The notes under the pieces: generated by a model
Seen by the model: the letters and a program-made list of their open reading frames with translations, nothing else
The model's database searches: none
Told to the model about the DNA's origin: nothing
Program-made: the position numbers and the translations under genes
NCBI RefSeq assembly: GCF_019049255.1
Contig: NZ_JAGMUJ010000161.1
Span: 1 to 64,000 of the forward strand
Reading direction: 5' to 3'
DNA: 64,000 nucleotides
From: Streptomyces sp. AC558_RSS880
GTDB lineage: Bacteria > Actinomycetota > Actinomycetes > Streptomycetales > Streptomycetaceae
Shown: positions 25,342 to 33,613 of the stretch, one piece after another
How the letters are laid out: every line of letters begins with the position of its first letter
Numbering within the stretch: position 1 is the stretch's first letter

Positions 25342-26898
25342 ATGGCTCATCTGCGTTCCCGGCGCCGGCTCGCCCTCGCCGTGCCCGTCGTGCTGTCCCT
25401 GACCGCCTCGCTCGGTTTCCTGCCGGCGGCGGCCTCGGCGGCCTCGGCGGCCTCGGCGGCCTCGGCGGCCCCGCGGACGGCGCCGGCCGAGCAGGCTGCG
25501 GACGCGCCCGCCCTGGCGTACGTCGTCAACACCGAGGCGGACCGCCGCACGATCGCGTCGGTGAAGCGGGCGATAGCCGCGGCCGACGGGAAGGTCGTGG
25601 TCACGTACGACAGGATCGGCGTGATCGTCGTCCACTCGGCCAACCCGGACTTCGGCAAGGAGATACGCGAGACCCGCGGGGTCCGGTCCGCCGGCGCCAC
25701 CCGCACCGCGCCGCTGACCGCGGCCGGGACGACGGACGAGGGCGCCGCCGACTACCTGAGCACCGCCGAGGCCGCGCGGACGCAGGCCGCCTCCGCGCGG
25801 ACGCCCGGCAGCGAGCCGCTCGAGGCCGACCAGTGGGACCTGCGGGCGATAGGCGCCGACCGGGCCGCGAAGATCAACGACGGCAGCCGCAAGGTGACCG
25901 TCGCCGTCATCGACACCGGCGTCGACGACACCCACCCGGACCTCGCCCCGAACTTCTCCGCCGCCCAGTCGGCCAACTGCGTCGGCGGCAAGGCGGACAC
26001 CAGCGAGGGCGCCTGGCGGCCGTACACGGCCGACGACTACCACGGCACCCATGTGGCCGGTGAGATAGCCGCGGCCCGCAACGGCGTCGGCGTCGCCGGT
26101 GTCGCGCCCGGCGTGAAGGTGGCCGGCATCAAGGTCAGCGACCCGGACAACGGCCTGTTCTACCCGGAGAACGTCGTCTGCGCGTTCGTGTTCGCCGCCG
26201 ACCACGGCGTGGAAATCACGAACAACAGCTACTACGTGGACCCGTGGCTGTACAACTGCACGGACGACCCGGACCAGAAGGCGATCGTCGACGCGGTCAA
26301 CCGGGCCCAGCTGTACGCGCAGAAGAAGGGCACGCTGCACCTCGCCTCGGCCGGCAACTCCAACCACGACCTGGACTCCGACGCGATCGTCGACGACTCC
26401 AGCCCCGACGACTCCACACCGGTGCCGCGCACCATCGACCCGCACGAGTGCTTCGACGTACCGACCCAGCTGCCGGGCGTCGTCACGGTCAGCGCGACGG
26501 GCGTGCAGAACCTCAAGTCGTACTACTCCACGTACGGCAAGGGCGTCGTCGACGTCGCCGCGCCGGGCGGCGACCGCCGCTACCAGCTGCCGGACACGCC
26601 GTCGAAGGACGGCCGCATCCTGTCGACCATGCCGAACGGCGCGTACGCCTTCCTGCAGGGCACCTCGATGGCCTCGCCGCACGCCGCCGGTGTCGCCGCG
26701 CTGCTGAAGTCCGAGCACCCGCGGGCCACGCCCGCCCAACTGCAGGAGCTGCTGAAGGCCCAGGCGAACAACCCGGGCTGCCCCGACTCCTACGACCAGG
26801 ACGGCGACGGCACGCAGGACGCCACCTGTGAGGGCGGCGACCGGGTCAACGGCTTCTACGGCTCCGGCATCGTCGACGCGCTGCGCGCCGTCAAGTGA
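25342..26898 (+). CDS. secreted subtilisin-like serine protease (S8), copy 1
   Basis: A 518-residue preproprotease. Signal peptide RRRLALAVPVVLSLTASLGFLP is followed by an Ala-Ser repeat, an I9-like propeptide (AYVVNTEADRRTIASVKRAI to GVIVVHSANPDF), and then the catalytic domain. The triad is complete: Asp in VAVIDTGVDDTHPD, His in YHGTHVAGEIAAA, Ser in GTSMASPHAAGVAALL. There are four Cys in the catalytic part. It should degrade proteins outside the cell. The next gene is a closely related tandem copy 60 bp downstream. Confidence 0.94.
   Translation: MAHLRSRRRLALAVPVVLSLTASLGFLPAAASAASAASAASAAPRTAPAEQAADAPALAYVVNTEADRRTIASVKRAIAAADGKVVVTYDRIGVIVVHSANPDFGKEIRETRGVRSAGATRTAPLTAAGTTDEGAADYLSTAEAARTQAASARTPGSEPLEADQWDLRAIGADRAAKINDGSRKVTVAVIDTGVDDTHPDLAPNFSAAQSANCVGGKADTSEGAWRPYTADDYHGTHVAGEIAAARNGVGVAGVAPGVKVAGIKVSDPDNGLFYPENVVCAFVFAADHGVEITNNSYYVDPWLYNCTDDPDQKAIVDAVNRAQLYAQKKGTLHLASAGNSNHDLDSDAIVDDSSPDDSTPVPRTIDPHECFDVPTQLPGVVTVSATGVQNLKSYYSTYGKGVVDVAAPGGDRRYQLPDTPSKDGRILSTMPNGAYAFLQGTSMASPHAAGVAALLKSEHPRATPAQLQELLKAQANNPGCPDSYDQDGDGTQDATCEGGDRVNGFYGSGIVDALRAVK
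25432..25467. repeat. 9-bp tandem repeat in protease leader
   Basis: Four head-to-tail copies of GCCTCGGCG encode (Ala-Ser-Ala) units just after the signal-peptide core. Slippage would lengthen or shorten the pro-region in frame. The second protease copy lacks the repeat. Confidence 0.7.
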
Positions 26899-26958
26899 GC
26901 GCCGCCGCCTCCCCCTTCCCGCTCTTCCGACCGCACTCGTGAACGAACTGGAGACTCC

Positions 26959-28491
26959 ATGACAGCGTCTCACCCGCGTCACCGCCGCGCGCTCGTCATC
27001 CCGGCCGGGATGGCCGTGGCGACCGCGCTCGCCTTCCTGCCGAACACCGCGGCCACGGCCGCCCCGGCCCCCGAGCAGCCGGTCGCGGCCTCCGCCGACG
27101 CGACCCCGCTCAGCTACGTGGTCAACGTCAAGGGCGGGCACGGCACGTCGGCGCACGTGAAGAAGGCGATCGGCAAGGCCGGCGGGACGATCGTGACGTC
27201 GTACGACAAGATCGGCGTCATCGTCGTCCACTCGTCGAACGCCGACTTCGCGAAGACCATCCGCACGGTGCGCGGAGTGCAGTCGGCCGGCGCCACCCGT
27301 ACCGCGCCGCTGCCGTCGGCGGCCACCGCGGACACGGTCACCCCGAAGGCGCTCAGCGCCGCCGAGATCGCCCGGGCCGGGTCCGCGGCGGCCGAGGGGC
27401 AGGACCCGCTCCAGGGCCTGCAGTGGGACCTGCCCGCCATCAAGGCGGACCAGGCGCACGAGAAGTCGCTGGGCAGCTCGAAGGTGACCGTCGCCGTCAT
27501 CGACACCGGTGTGGACGACACCCACCCGGACATCGCGCCCAACTTCGACCGGGCCGCGTCGGTGAACTGCGTGTCGGGCAAGCCGGACACGAGGGAGGGC
27601 GCCTGGCGTCCCGGCCCGTCGGAGAGCGCGCACGGCACGCACGTCGCCGGTGAGATCGCCGCCGCCAAGAACGGCGTCGGCATGACCGGTGTCGCGCCCG
27701 GCGTGAAGGTCTCGGGCATCAAGGTGTCCAACCCGGACGGCTTCTTCTACACCGAGGCCGTGGTCTGCGGCTTCGTGTGGGCGGCCGAGCACGGGGTCGA
27801 CGTCACCAACAACAGCTATTACACCGACCCCTGGTACTTCAACTGCACCGACGACCCGGACCAGAAGGCGCTCGTCGAGGCCGTCACCCGGGCGTCGAAG
27901 TACGCGGAGCGCAAGGGCGCGGTGAACGTGGCCGCGGCCGGCAACGAGAACTACGACCTCGCGGCCGACGAGATCACCGACCCGGTCTCCCCGAACGACT
28001 CCACCCCGTCGGACCGGGTGATCGACCCGTCCGAGTGCTACGACATACCGACCCAGCTGCCGGGTGTGGTGACGGTCGCGGCGACCGGTGCGAAGGGCCT
28101 GAAGTCGTCGTTCTCCAACTACGGCCGGGGTGTCGTCGACATCGCCGCGCCCGGCGGTGACTCGACGGCGTACCAGACGCCGGAGCCGCCCGCCACCAGC
28201 GGTCTGATCCTGGGCACGCTGCCCGGCGGCAAGTGGGGCTACATGGCGGGTACGTCGATGGCGTCCCCGCACGTCGCGGGCGTCGCCGCGCTGATCAGGT
28301 CGACGCACCCGCACGCCTCGCCGGCGCTGGTGAAGGCCCTGCTGTACGCGGAGGCCGACGCCACCGCGTGCACGGACCCGTACGACATCGACGGCGACGG
28401 CAAGGTCGACGCGGTGTGCGAGGGCCCGAAGAACCGCAACGGCTTCTACGGCTGGGGCACGGCCGACGCGCTGGACGCGGTGACGCGGTAG
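26959..28491 (+). CDS. secreted subtilisin-like serine protease (S8), copy 2
   Basis: A 510-residue paralogue of the preceding gene with the same layout: signal peptide, I9-like propeptide (YVVNVKGGHGTSAHVKKAIG), and catalytic Asp (VAVIDTGVDDTHPD), His (AHGTHVAGEIAAAKNGVG) and Ser (GTSMASPHVAGVAALI). Long identical blocks with copy 1 (for example TRTAPL, DPCYN-like Cys positions, NCTDDPDQKA) point to a tandem duplication. ATG 26959 follows ACTGGAGACTCC. A strong terminator follows, so both may be read together. Confidence 0.94.
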   Translation: MTASHPRHRRALVIPAGMAVATALAFLPNTAATAAPAPEQPVAASADATPLSYVVNVKGGHGTSAHVKKAIGKAGGTIVTSYDKIGVIVVHSSNADFAKTIRTVRGVQSAGATRTAPLPSAATADTVTPKALSAAEIARAGSAAAEGQDPLQGLQWDLPAIKADQAHEKSLGSSKVTVAVIDTGVDDTHPDIAPNFDRAASVNCVSGKPDTREGAWRPGPSESAHGTHVAGEIAAAKNGVGMTGVAPGVKVSGIKVSNPDGFFYTEAVVCGFVWAAEHGVDVTNNSYYTDPWYFNCTDDPDQKALVEAVTRASKYAERKGAVNVAAAGNENYDLAADEITDPVSPNDSTPSDRVIDPSECYDIPTQLPGVVTVAATGAKGLKSSFSNYGRGVVDIAAPGGDSTAYQTPEPPATSGLILGTLPGGKWGYMAGTSMASPHVAGVAALIRSTHPHASPALVKALLYAEADATACTDPYDIDGDGKVDAVCEGPKNRNGFYGWGTADALDAVTR

Positions 28492-28523
28492 TCGCGGTGG
28501 TCGCGCGGGAAGTGTGAGCGGCG

Positions 28524-28549
28524 GGGGCCGGGCGATCGCGCCCGGCCCC
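28524..28549 (+). terminator. terminator of the protease pair
   Basis: An 11-bp perfect stem (28524-28534 with 28539-28549) and ATCG loop, followed by TCTCG, 32 bases after the second protease stop. Confidence 0.75.
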
Positions 28550-28579
28550 TCTCGCGTCGCGGTACGGCATAGTGCGGTC

Positions 28580-29941
28580 ATGACCGATCTCGCGGCCGTG
28601 TGGTCCGCCCTGGGCGGCGATCCCGCCCTCCTCGCACGCGTGTCGGCCGTCGAACGGCCCGGTGTGCTCCCCTCCCGGCTGCCGGTACGGGAGTCGGCGC
28701 GCGCCTGGGTGGGCGCGTGCGCGCTGGCCGCCGCCGAGCTGGGGGCACGGCGGACGGGCGGCGAGGTGCCGGCGGTGCGGGTGGACGACGGGGCGGTGGC
28801 CACGGCGTTCGTCAGCGAGCGGCACCTGCTGGTCGGCGGGCGGGCCCCGGAGACCTTCGCGCCGCTGTCGCGGTTCTGGCGCACGGCCGACGGGTGGGTG
28901 CGCACACACGCCAACTATCCGCACCACCGGGCCCGGCTGCTGTCCGTGCTGGGCGTGCCGGAGGACCCGGAGGCGGTGGCGGCGGCGCTCGCGGAGCGCT
29001 CCGCGCGTGAGGTCGAGGAGGCGGTGTGCGCGGCCGGGGGTCTCGCCGTCGCCCTGCGGACGCCCGAGGAGTGGGCGGCGCACGAGCAGGGCGTGGAGGT
29101 GGCGAAACGGCCCCTCGTGGAACGCGAGCGGCTGGACGCGGCCCCCGCGCGGGTGCTCACTCCGGTGGACCGGGATCCGCTGCTGCCCGCGGCGGGGCTG
29201 CGGGTGCTGGACCTCACCCGGGTGATCGCGGGCCCGGTCGCCACCCGCACGCTCGCCCTGCTCGGCGCGGACGTGTTGCGCGTGGACGCGCCGGGGCTGC
29301 CCGAACTCGTCGACCAGCACGCCGACACGGGCTTCGGGAAGCGGTCGGCGTTGCTGGACCTCTCGGCCGGCCGGGAGGTGCTCGAGGAACTGCTCGCGAC
29401 GGCGGACGTGGTGGTGACGGGGTACCGTCCGGGCGCCCTGGACCGCTTCGGGCTGACGCCCGGTGCGCTGGCCGAGCGGCGGCCCGGGGTGGTGGTGGCC
29501 CAGCTGTCGGCGTGGGGCGCGTACGGGCCGTGGGGCGGGCGGCGCGGCTTCGACAGCCTGGTGCAGGTGGCCACGGGGATCGCGGCGGTCGAGAGCGGTG
29601 CTTCGGCGGGGCGGCCGGGGGCGCTGCCCGCGCAGGCGCTCGATCACGGTACGGGGTACCTGCTGGCGGCGGGGGTGTTGCGGGCGCTCGGCGAGCAGGT
29701 GGAGGTGGGCGGGAGCAGGGTGGTGCGGGTGGCGTTGGCGCGGACGGCGGGGTGGCTGCTGGAAGGGCGTGGAGGTGCCGACGGTTCTGGTGACGTGCCC
29801 GTCGGGCGGTGGCTCGCGGAGCGGGACAGTCCGCTGGGGAGGCTGCGGTACGCGTTGTCGCCGGTGGTGTTCGAGGGTGGGCCGCGCGACTGGGCGCGGG
29901 CGCCCGGCCGTTGGGGAGCCGATTCGGCTCGGTGGGTCTGA
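28580..29941 (+). CDS. CaiB/BaiF-type (family III) CoA-transferase
   Basis: A 453-residue protein. The central block LRVLDLTRVIAGPVATRTLALLGADVLRVD, the start of family III CoA-transferases, begins only near residue 205. The catalytic Asp region follows (KRSALLDLSAGREVLEELLA), then TGYRPGALDRFGL. The first 200 residues form an unusual N-terminal half, with a second CaiB-like or non-catalytic domain. Such enzymes move CoA between carboxylic acids; the substrates cannot be told. ATG 28580 follows a purine-poor leader, so start confidence is moderate. Confidence 0.82.
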   Translation: MTDLAAVWSALGGDPALLARVSAVERPGVLPSRLPVRESARAWVGACALAAAELGARRTGGEVPAVRVDDGAVATAFVSERHLLVGGRAPETFAPLSRFWRTADGWVRTHANYPHHRARLLSVLGVPEDPEAVAAALAERSAREVEEAVCAAGGLAVALRTPEEWAAHEQGVEVAKRPLVERERLDAAPARVLTPVDRDPLLPAAGLRVLDLTRVIAGPVATRTLALLGADVLRVDAPGLPELVDQHADTGFGKRSALLDLSAGREVLEELLATADVVVTGYRPGALDRFGLTPGALAERRPGVVVAQLSAWGAYGPWGGRRGFDSLVQVATGIAAVESGASAGRPGALPAQALDHGTGYLLAAGVLRALGEQVEVGGSRVVRVALARTAGWLLEGRGGADGSGDVPVGRWLAERDSPLGRLRYALSPVVFEGGPRDWARAPGRWGADSARWV

Positions 29942-30025
29942 CGGGCCGCGCGGGGTTTCACTTGCCGGCGTTGGCCGGGTGCCTCCCCCACTCTCGGCTG
30001 CGCTCGAGCGGGAGGTACCCCCACC

Positions 30026-30060
30026 GCCCACCCGTGCCGCCCCAGCGGCACGATTGCCCG
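30026..30060. repeat. interspersed hairpin repeat, copy 1
   Basis: GCCCACCCGTGCCGCCCCAG followed by CGGCACGATTGCCCG, with GTGCCGC/GCGGCAC forming a hairpin. The same element occurs at 37966-37999 and 41153-41187, each time in the spacer after a plus-strand gene. Confidence 0.75.
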
Positions 30061-30127
30061 TAGTGGGGGGCAGGCCCTGTACTTGCCCGGTTCTGTGCGG
30101 CCTTGTGAAGATCCTGGGGTGAGTTCG

Positions 30128-31114
30128 ATGAGGGCCAGGGGCGAGGCGGACGGTGTCGACAGGGGTGGGCGGGGGCGGGCCGTCGCCGTGCTCGCGCTGG
30201 TGGCGCTCGGGGCGGTGATACCGCTGTTCGGGCCGTCGCCCGCGCTGCACGGCACCGGGGAGGCCGACGCGCCCGGTACGGGTGGCATAGCCCTGCTGCG
30301 GACGGTGCTGTTCGCGGCGCTGTCCATACCCGTGGGTGAGTTGTTCGTGCGGCGGCTGGCACGTTCCGTGCCCGGCGCTCCCCCCGCCGTGCCCCGCGGC
30401 TGGTCCACCGCGGCGAACTCCGTCGGCTTCGTGGCCGCCCTCGGACTCGCCTCCGTCGTGGCCACCGGCAACCTGGTGCCCGACAGCCTCGCCGACATCG
30501 ACATCGGCGGTCTCTACGACTCCAGGGACGGCAAACTCGCCCTCCTCGAGGTCAACGCCTTCCTCGCGGCGGCCCTGTGTGCGGCGTCCGGCCGCCCCGG
30601 CACCCAGGTGTGGCCACTGGCCGCGGTGATCGTCGCGGAGGCGCTGCGCGCGCATCCGACGACCGAGTACAGCCCGCTCGTCGGCTCCGGGCTGACCCTG
30701 GTGCACCTGGTCTGCGCGTCGCTCTGGGTGGGCGGTCTGCTGCACGTGCTGCGCACCCTGCGGCTGTGGCGGAGCGCGGAGGCGGGCGCCGCGCTGCTGG
30801 GACGCTACGCGCGCGTGGCGGCCGTGCTGCTCGTCGCCATCACCGCGACGGGTGTGTGCAGTTCGCTGCGCCGGATGCCGCCGGAGACGGTCCTGGAGCA
30901 GTTGACGGACACGGCGTACGGGCGTGTCCTGCTCGCCAAGGTGGTCCTGACGGCCGGGGTCGCCGTCCTCGCCCTGTGGGCCCGGATCCGACTGGCCCGC
31001 GCACAGGACCCGCTGACCGCCTGTTCCCCCGCGCGGGCGGAGGTGTACGCGCTCGGCGTGGTGATCGCGGTGTCGGGACTGCTGACCACGCTGCCGGTGC
31101 CGATCCGCTGGTGA
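30128..31114 (+). CDS. CopD-like multi-pass membrane protein
   Basis: A 328-residue membrane protein with about eight helices. The C-terminal part shows the copper-resistance D pattern: LVHLVCASLWVGGLLHVLRT, then RYARVAAVLLVAITATGVCS and YGRVLLAKVVLTAGVAVLAL. CopD domains are linked to copper import and usually pair with CopC; none is next to it. GTG 30119 is an alternative start. The N-terminal 40 residues are basic and Gly-rich. Confidence 0.8.
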   Translation: MRARGEADGVDRGGRGRAVAVLALVALGAVIPLFGPSPALHGTGEADAPGTGGIALLRTVLFAALSIPVGELFVRRLARSVPGAPPAVPRGWSTAANSVGFVAALGLASVVATGNLVPDSLADIDIGGLYDSRDGKLALLEVNAFLAAALCAASGRPGTQVWPLAAVIVAEALRAHPTTEYSPLVGSGLTLVHLVCASLWVGGLLHVLRTLRLWRSAEAGAALLGRYARVAAVLLVAITATGVCSSLRRMPPETVLEQLTDTAYGRVLLAKVVLTAGVAVLALWARIRLARAQDPLTACSPARAEVYALGVVIAVSGLLTTLPVPIRW

Positions 31115-31222
31115 ACGGGGTTTCACGGCTCGTACGGACATTCCCGGCGCCCGAAGGTGCGGGCCGTGCGCCGGGGACCTGACGGCCGGCGGTGTCAGTC
31201 CGGGCCCGTATCCTCGTGAACC

Positions 31223-32206
31223 ATGCTCGACGACCTCACGACCGCAGCGTCCTCCCCCACCGAGTGGCCGACCACGTACCCGCAGGGATACGCGGTCGTC
31301 GACGTGGAGACCACGGGGCTGGCCCGGGACGACCGCATCATCTCCGCGGCCGTCTACCGGCTGGACGCGCGCGGCGAGGTCGAGGACCACTGGTACACGG
31401 TGATCAATCCGGAGCGGGACCCGGGCCCGGTGTGGATACACGGCCTGACGAGCGACGCGCTCGAGGGCGCGCCACTCTTCCAGGAGATCGCCGCGGAGTT
31501 CGCGACCCGGCTGGAGGGCCGGGTGCTGGTCGCGCACAACGCGGTCTTCGACTGGCAGATGATCGCCCGGGAGTACGCCCGCGCGCGGAGCGAGGCGCCG
31601 GTGAAGCAGCGGCTGTGCACCATCGCCCTCTCCAAGGAGCTGAAGCTTCCGCTGCCCAACCACAAGCTGGAGTCGCTCGCCGCGCACTTCGGTGTCGTGC
31701 AGCGGCGGGCACACCACGCGCTGGACGACGCGCGGGTGCTGGCGGAGGCGTTCCGGCCCAGTCTGCGGGCCGCGGCGGCGGGCGGCGTACGGCTGCCGCT
31801 GCACGAGTGCCGGCCGCTGACCGAGTGGACGGACGGGCCCCGTACCGGGCAGCAGGCGGGCCCCGGCGGTTACCGGCCGGCCAGCTGGCGCCCGTCCCGC
31901 AAGCGGCCCGCGTGCCCGTACCCCAACCCGGGGCGGTACGCACCGGGCGGGCGGCTCAAGCAGGGCATGCGGGTGGCGTTCTCCGGGGACACCTCGATCG
32001 AGCGGGACCTGCTGGAGGACCGCGCGACCGAGGCCGGGCTGCATGTCGCCGGCAGCCTGTCCCGGCTCACCAGCCTCCTCGTCACCAATGATCCGGACTC
32101 GGGCACGTCCAAGGTGGTCAAGGCCCGGCAGTACGGCACCCCGGTCGTCGACGAGGCCGCGTTCGGTCAGCTGCTCGGGAACGTCGAACCCGCGTCGGAA
32201 GGCTGA
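31223..32206 (+). CDS. DnaQ-like 3'-5' exonuclease with C-terminal BRCT domain
   Basis: A 327-residue nuclease. The DEDDh exonuclease domain (residues 20-185) shows Exo I VVDVETTGL, Exo II VAHNAVFDWQMI and Exo III HHALDDARVLAEAF with the catalytic His. Residues about 245-325 form a BRCT domain (GMRVAFSGDTSIERDLLEDR and SKVVKARQYGTPVVDEAAF). Actinobacteria carry such proteins in place of, or beside, the polymerase III epsilon subunit; a role in repair or proofreading is inferred. It is the last intact gene before the mobile scar. Confidence 0.9.
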   Translation: MLDDLTTAASSPTEWPTTYPQGYAVVDVETTGLARDDRIISAAVYRLDARGEVEDHWYTVINPERDPGPVWIHGLTSDALEGAPLFQEIAAEFATRLEGRVLVAHNAVFDWQMIAREYARARSEAPVKQRLCTIALSKELKLPLPNHKLESLAAHFGVVQRRAHHALDDARVLAEAFRPSLRAAAAGGVRLPLHECRPLTEWTDGPRTGQQAGPGGYRPASWRPSRKRPACPYPNPGRYAPGGRLKQGMRVAFSGDTSIERDLLEDRATEAGLHVAGSLSRLTSLLVTNDPDSGTSKVVKARQYGTPVVDEAAFGQLLGNVEPASEG

Positions 32207-32676
32207 CCGGGACGCCGGGGCCCGACCGTACGGACGGGTGATCGGCGGGCGACTCGCCCGCCGCCCGCTCGCCCACGCCGGGCCGACGGCTCGCCCTGTG
32301 GCCCATGAGGACAACCACCTCAGCGCCTTCAAGCGCAACGTGAAGCGCCCTGGCTTCGATCGGACGGCCGGTTCTCAGCCCGCCTCTTCGTCGACATCGC
32401 CAACAAGAGCAGCGAGGACACCAGACGCCGTGTGATCCGGGCGAACGTGGCCAAGGCCGAGAAGGGCCGGTCTCACGCACGGAGGAGCTGTCGGCGAACG
32501 GCTGGGAGAACCTGTCGATGGAACGCCGGCGGATCATCGTTCGGAAAGTGCTCCGAGCGGTGCTTGTTCACCCGGCCGAGAGCCGGGGAGGCAGATTCGG
32601 TCCCGCGCGGGTCGAGCCGGCGTTCCACACCCCCTGAAACGAGAAACGGCCCCTTCCGGAGGGAAGGAGCCGCTTT
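32207..32676. other. interval holding integrase debris
   Basis: 470 bp between the exonuclease gene and the Cys-rich protein gene. It holds the broken serine integrase annotated separately. At 32642-32678 an imperfect hairpin (CCCCTTCC/GGAAGGAG core) probably ends the minus-strand Cys-rich gene. Confidence 0.6.
32301..32636 (+). pseudogene. serine integrase/recombinase remnant in three frames
   Basis: Three protein-like pieces follow in the correct order of a large serine recombinase but in three reading frames. First is EDNHLSAFKRNVKRPGFDR (from 32307), resembling the end of the catalytic domain. Next is LFVDIANKSSEDTRRRVIRA (from 32384), the link after the catalytic domain. Last is ELSANGWENLSMERRRIIVR (from 32485), continuing to a stop at 32636, the typical C-terminal end. 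The recombinase and zinc-ribbon parts between pieces two and three are missing. It cannot be functional. Confidence 0.65.
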
Positions 32677-32934
32677 CTATGCCGGTGCCCCAACCTTGTC
32701 GACGATCCCCACCTTCCCCTCGGCGCGAGCGCAGTGGGCGCCGCAGTACCAGTGACCGTCGGCCTCGACGCCCTGACCGATGATCTGCACCCGGCAGTGC
32801 TCGCAGATCGGGGCCATGCGATGGATCGCACAGGCGAACGAATCGAAGACGTGGCGAGCACCGTCCTGGGTCTCCACGGTGAACGCTAGCGAGTAGTCAT
32901 TGCCGCACACTTCGCAACGTGTCATAAGCATCAT
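32677..32934 (-). CDS. small Cys-rich (zinc-ribbon-like) protein
   Basis: An 85-residue protein with two CxxC knuckles and further metal ligands: RCEVCGNDY, FACAIHRMAP, ICEHCRVQI and HWYCGAHCARAEG. The order CxxC...C..H..CxxC...C..HC suggests two zinc-binding sites. I know no function. Base composition is less GC-biased than neighbours, and a broken inverted copy of its 3' end lies at 34299-34379, so it belongs to the mobile scar. Several Met codons are near the start; ATG 32934 was chosen because the first ligand pair follows shortly. Confidence 0.65.
   Translation of the reverse strand: MMLMTRCEVCGNDYSLAFTVETQDGARHVFDSFACAIHRMAPICEHCRVQIIGQGVEADGHWYCGAHCARAEGKVGIVDKVGAPA
32698..32769 (-). 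repeat. inverted repeat arm, left
   Basis: A 72-bp segment within the Cys-rich gene matches 34299-34370 on the other strand at 66 of 72 positions, compared by eye without gaps. Confidence 0.8.
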
Positions 32935-33010
32935 GGTCAGCCGCCAGGAAGGCGCTCGCAAGCCGACAGCGCCATGTCGGCCAGGTACGACGCCTGGCCC
33001 GGCGTAGCCG

Positions 33011-33109
33011 TCATTTCAAGTCCGTCAGTTCAAGGATCTCGTCCGTCTGGGCCTCAGTGCGGGCCGGAGCTTCGGACAGCCATCTCTCCAGCCGCTCTTC
33101 TTTTGTCAC
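33011..33109 (-). CDS. 32-residue protein, unknown function
   Basis: A short frame from GTG 33109: (M)TKEERLERWLSEAPARTEA, then QTDEILELTDLK and TGA. It is very acidic, Leu-rich, could form one amphipathic helix, and avoids the Arg/Pro/Gly bias of chance frames here. GGGGAG lies a few bases upstream, though the spacing is tight. It sits between the Cys-rich gene and the GNAT gene on the same strand. I recall similar small frames near integrative elements but cannot name the family. Confidence 0.45.
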   Translation of the reverse strand: MTKEERLERWLSEAPARTEAQTDEILELTDLK

Positions 33110-33139
33110 ACGCTCCCCATGATTTGTGGATCAGGTGAT

Positions 33140-33613
33140 TCAGCGATCTTCACTCGTTGGTCTACCGGCGGTGAAACGCATTCGAATCTTCCTGTTGTTC
33201 TCCCCGTGCCGGGCCACCTCCCGGAAACCGTGCCGCCGGTAGAAGGCATGAGCACGGGTATTGATCGCGAGCACGTCAAGGATGAGGTGCTGGCCCCGCT
33301 GGGCTGCGGTATCGATCAGGGACTGGATCAGCCGGGCACCGATGCCTCGCCCCTGGTAATGGGGATGAAGTTCGATCCGTCCCAGGTAGACCTCGGTCTC
33401 GCGGTACTCGACGACCAATGCGCCCGCGTCGACCCCGTCCACGGTGATGACCTGCCATCGATCGGGTTCGAACCCGCGGTCGTGATAAGCGCGTTGATCT
33501 TCGTCGTCCCAGCCCCAGATCGCCGCGACGTAGTGACCCATGGCGGCCTTGTGGAGCTGGAAGCAGAACTCGCTGTCGGCCGGGACCGCCGGTCGCATGG
33601 CAACGGCGTTCAT
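33140..33613 (-). CDS. GNAT-family N-acetyltransferase
   Basis: A 157-residue acetyltransferase. The acetyl-CoA loop is seen in IELHPHYQGRGIGARLIQSL, with the downstream NTRAHAFYRRHGF block of motif B. It begins MNAVAMRPAVPADSEF; MRP at 33598 is an alternative start. Its ATG at 33613 overlaps the stop of the deleted IS256 transposase frame on the same strand, an unusual coupling created by the insertion. The substrate is unknown. Codon use is less GC-biased than the flanking core genes, consistent with acquisition. Confidence 0.82.
   Translation of the reverse strand: MNAVAMRPAVPADSEFCFQLHKAAMGHYVAAIWGWDDEDQRAYHDRGFEPDRWQVITVDGVDAGALVVEYRETEVYLGRIELHPHYQGRGIGARLIQSLIDTAAQRGQHLILDVLAINTRAHAFYRRHGFREVARHGENNRKIRMRFTAGRPTSEDR

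Noticed and set aside
25273..32338. Very long open frames on the minus strand opposite the protease, CoA-transferase and exonuclease genes
   Set aside because: They are Arg/Val/Gly-rich mirror frames caused by GC-rich third positions; they contain no recognisable motifs and the plus-strand genes are certain.
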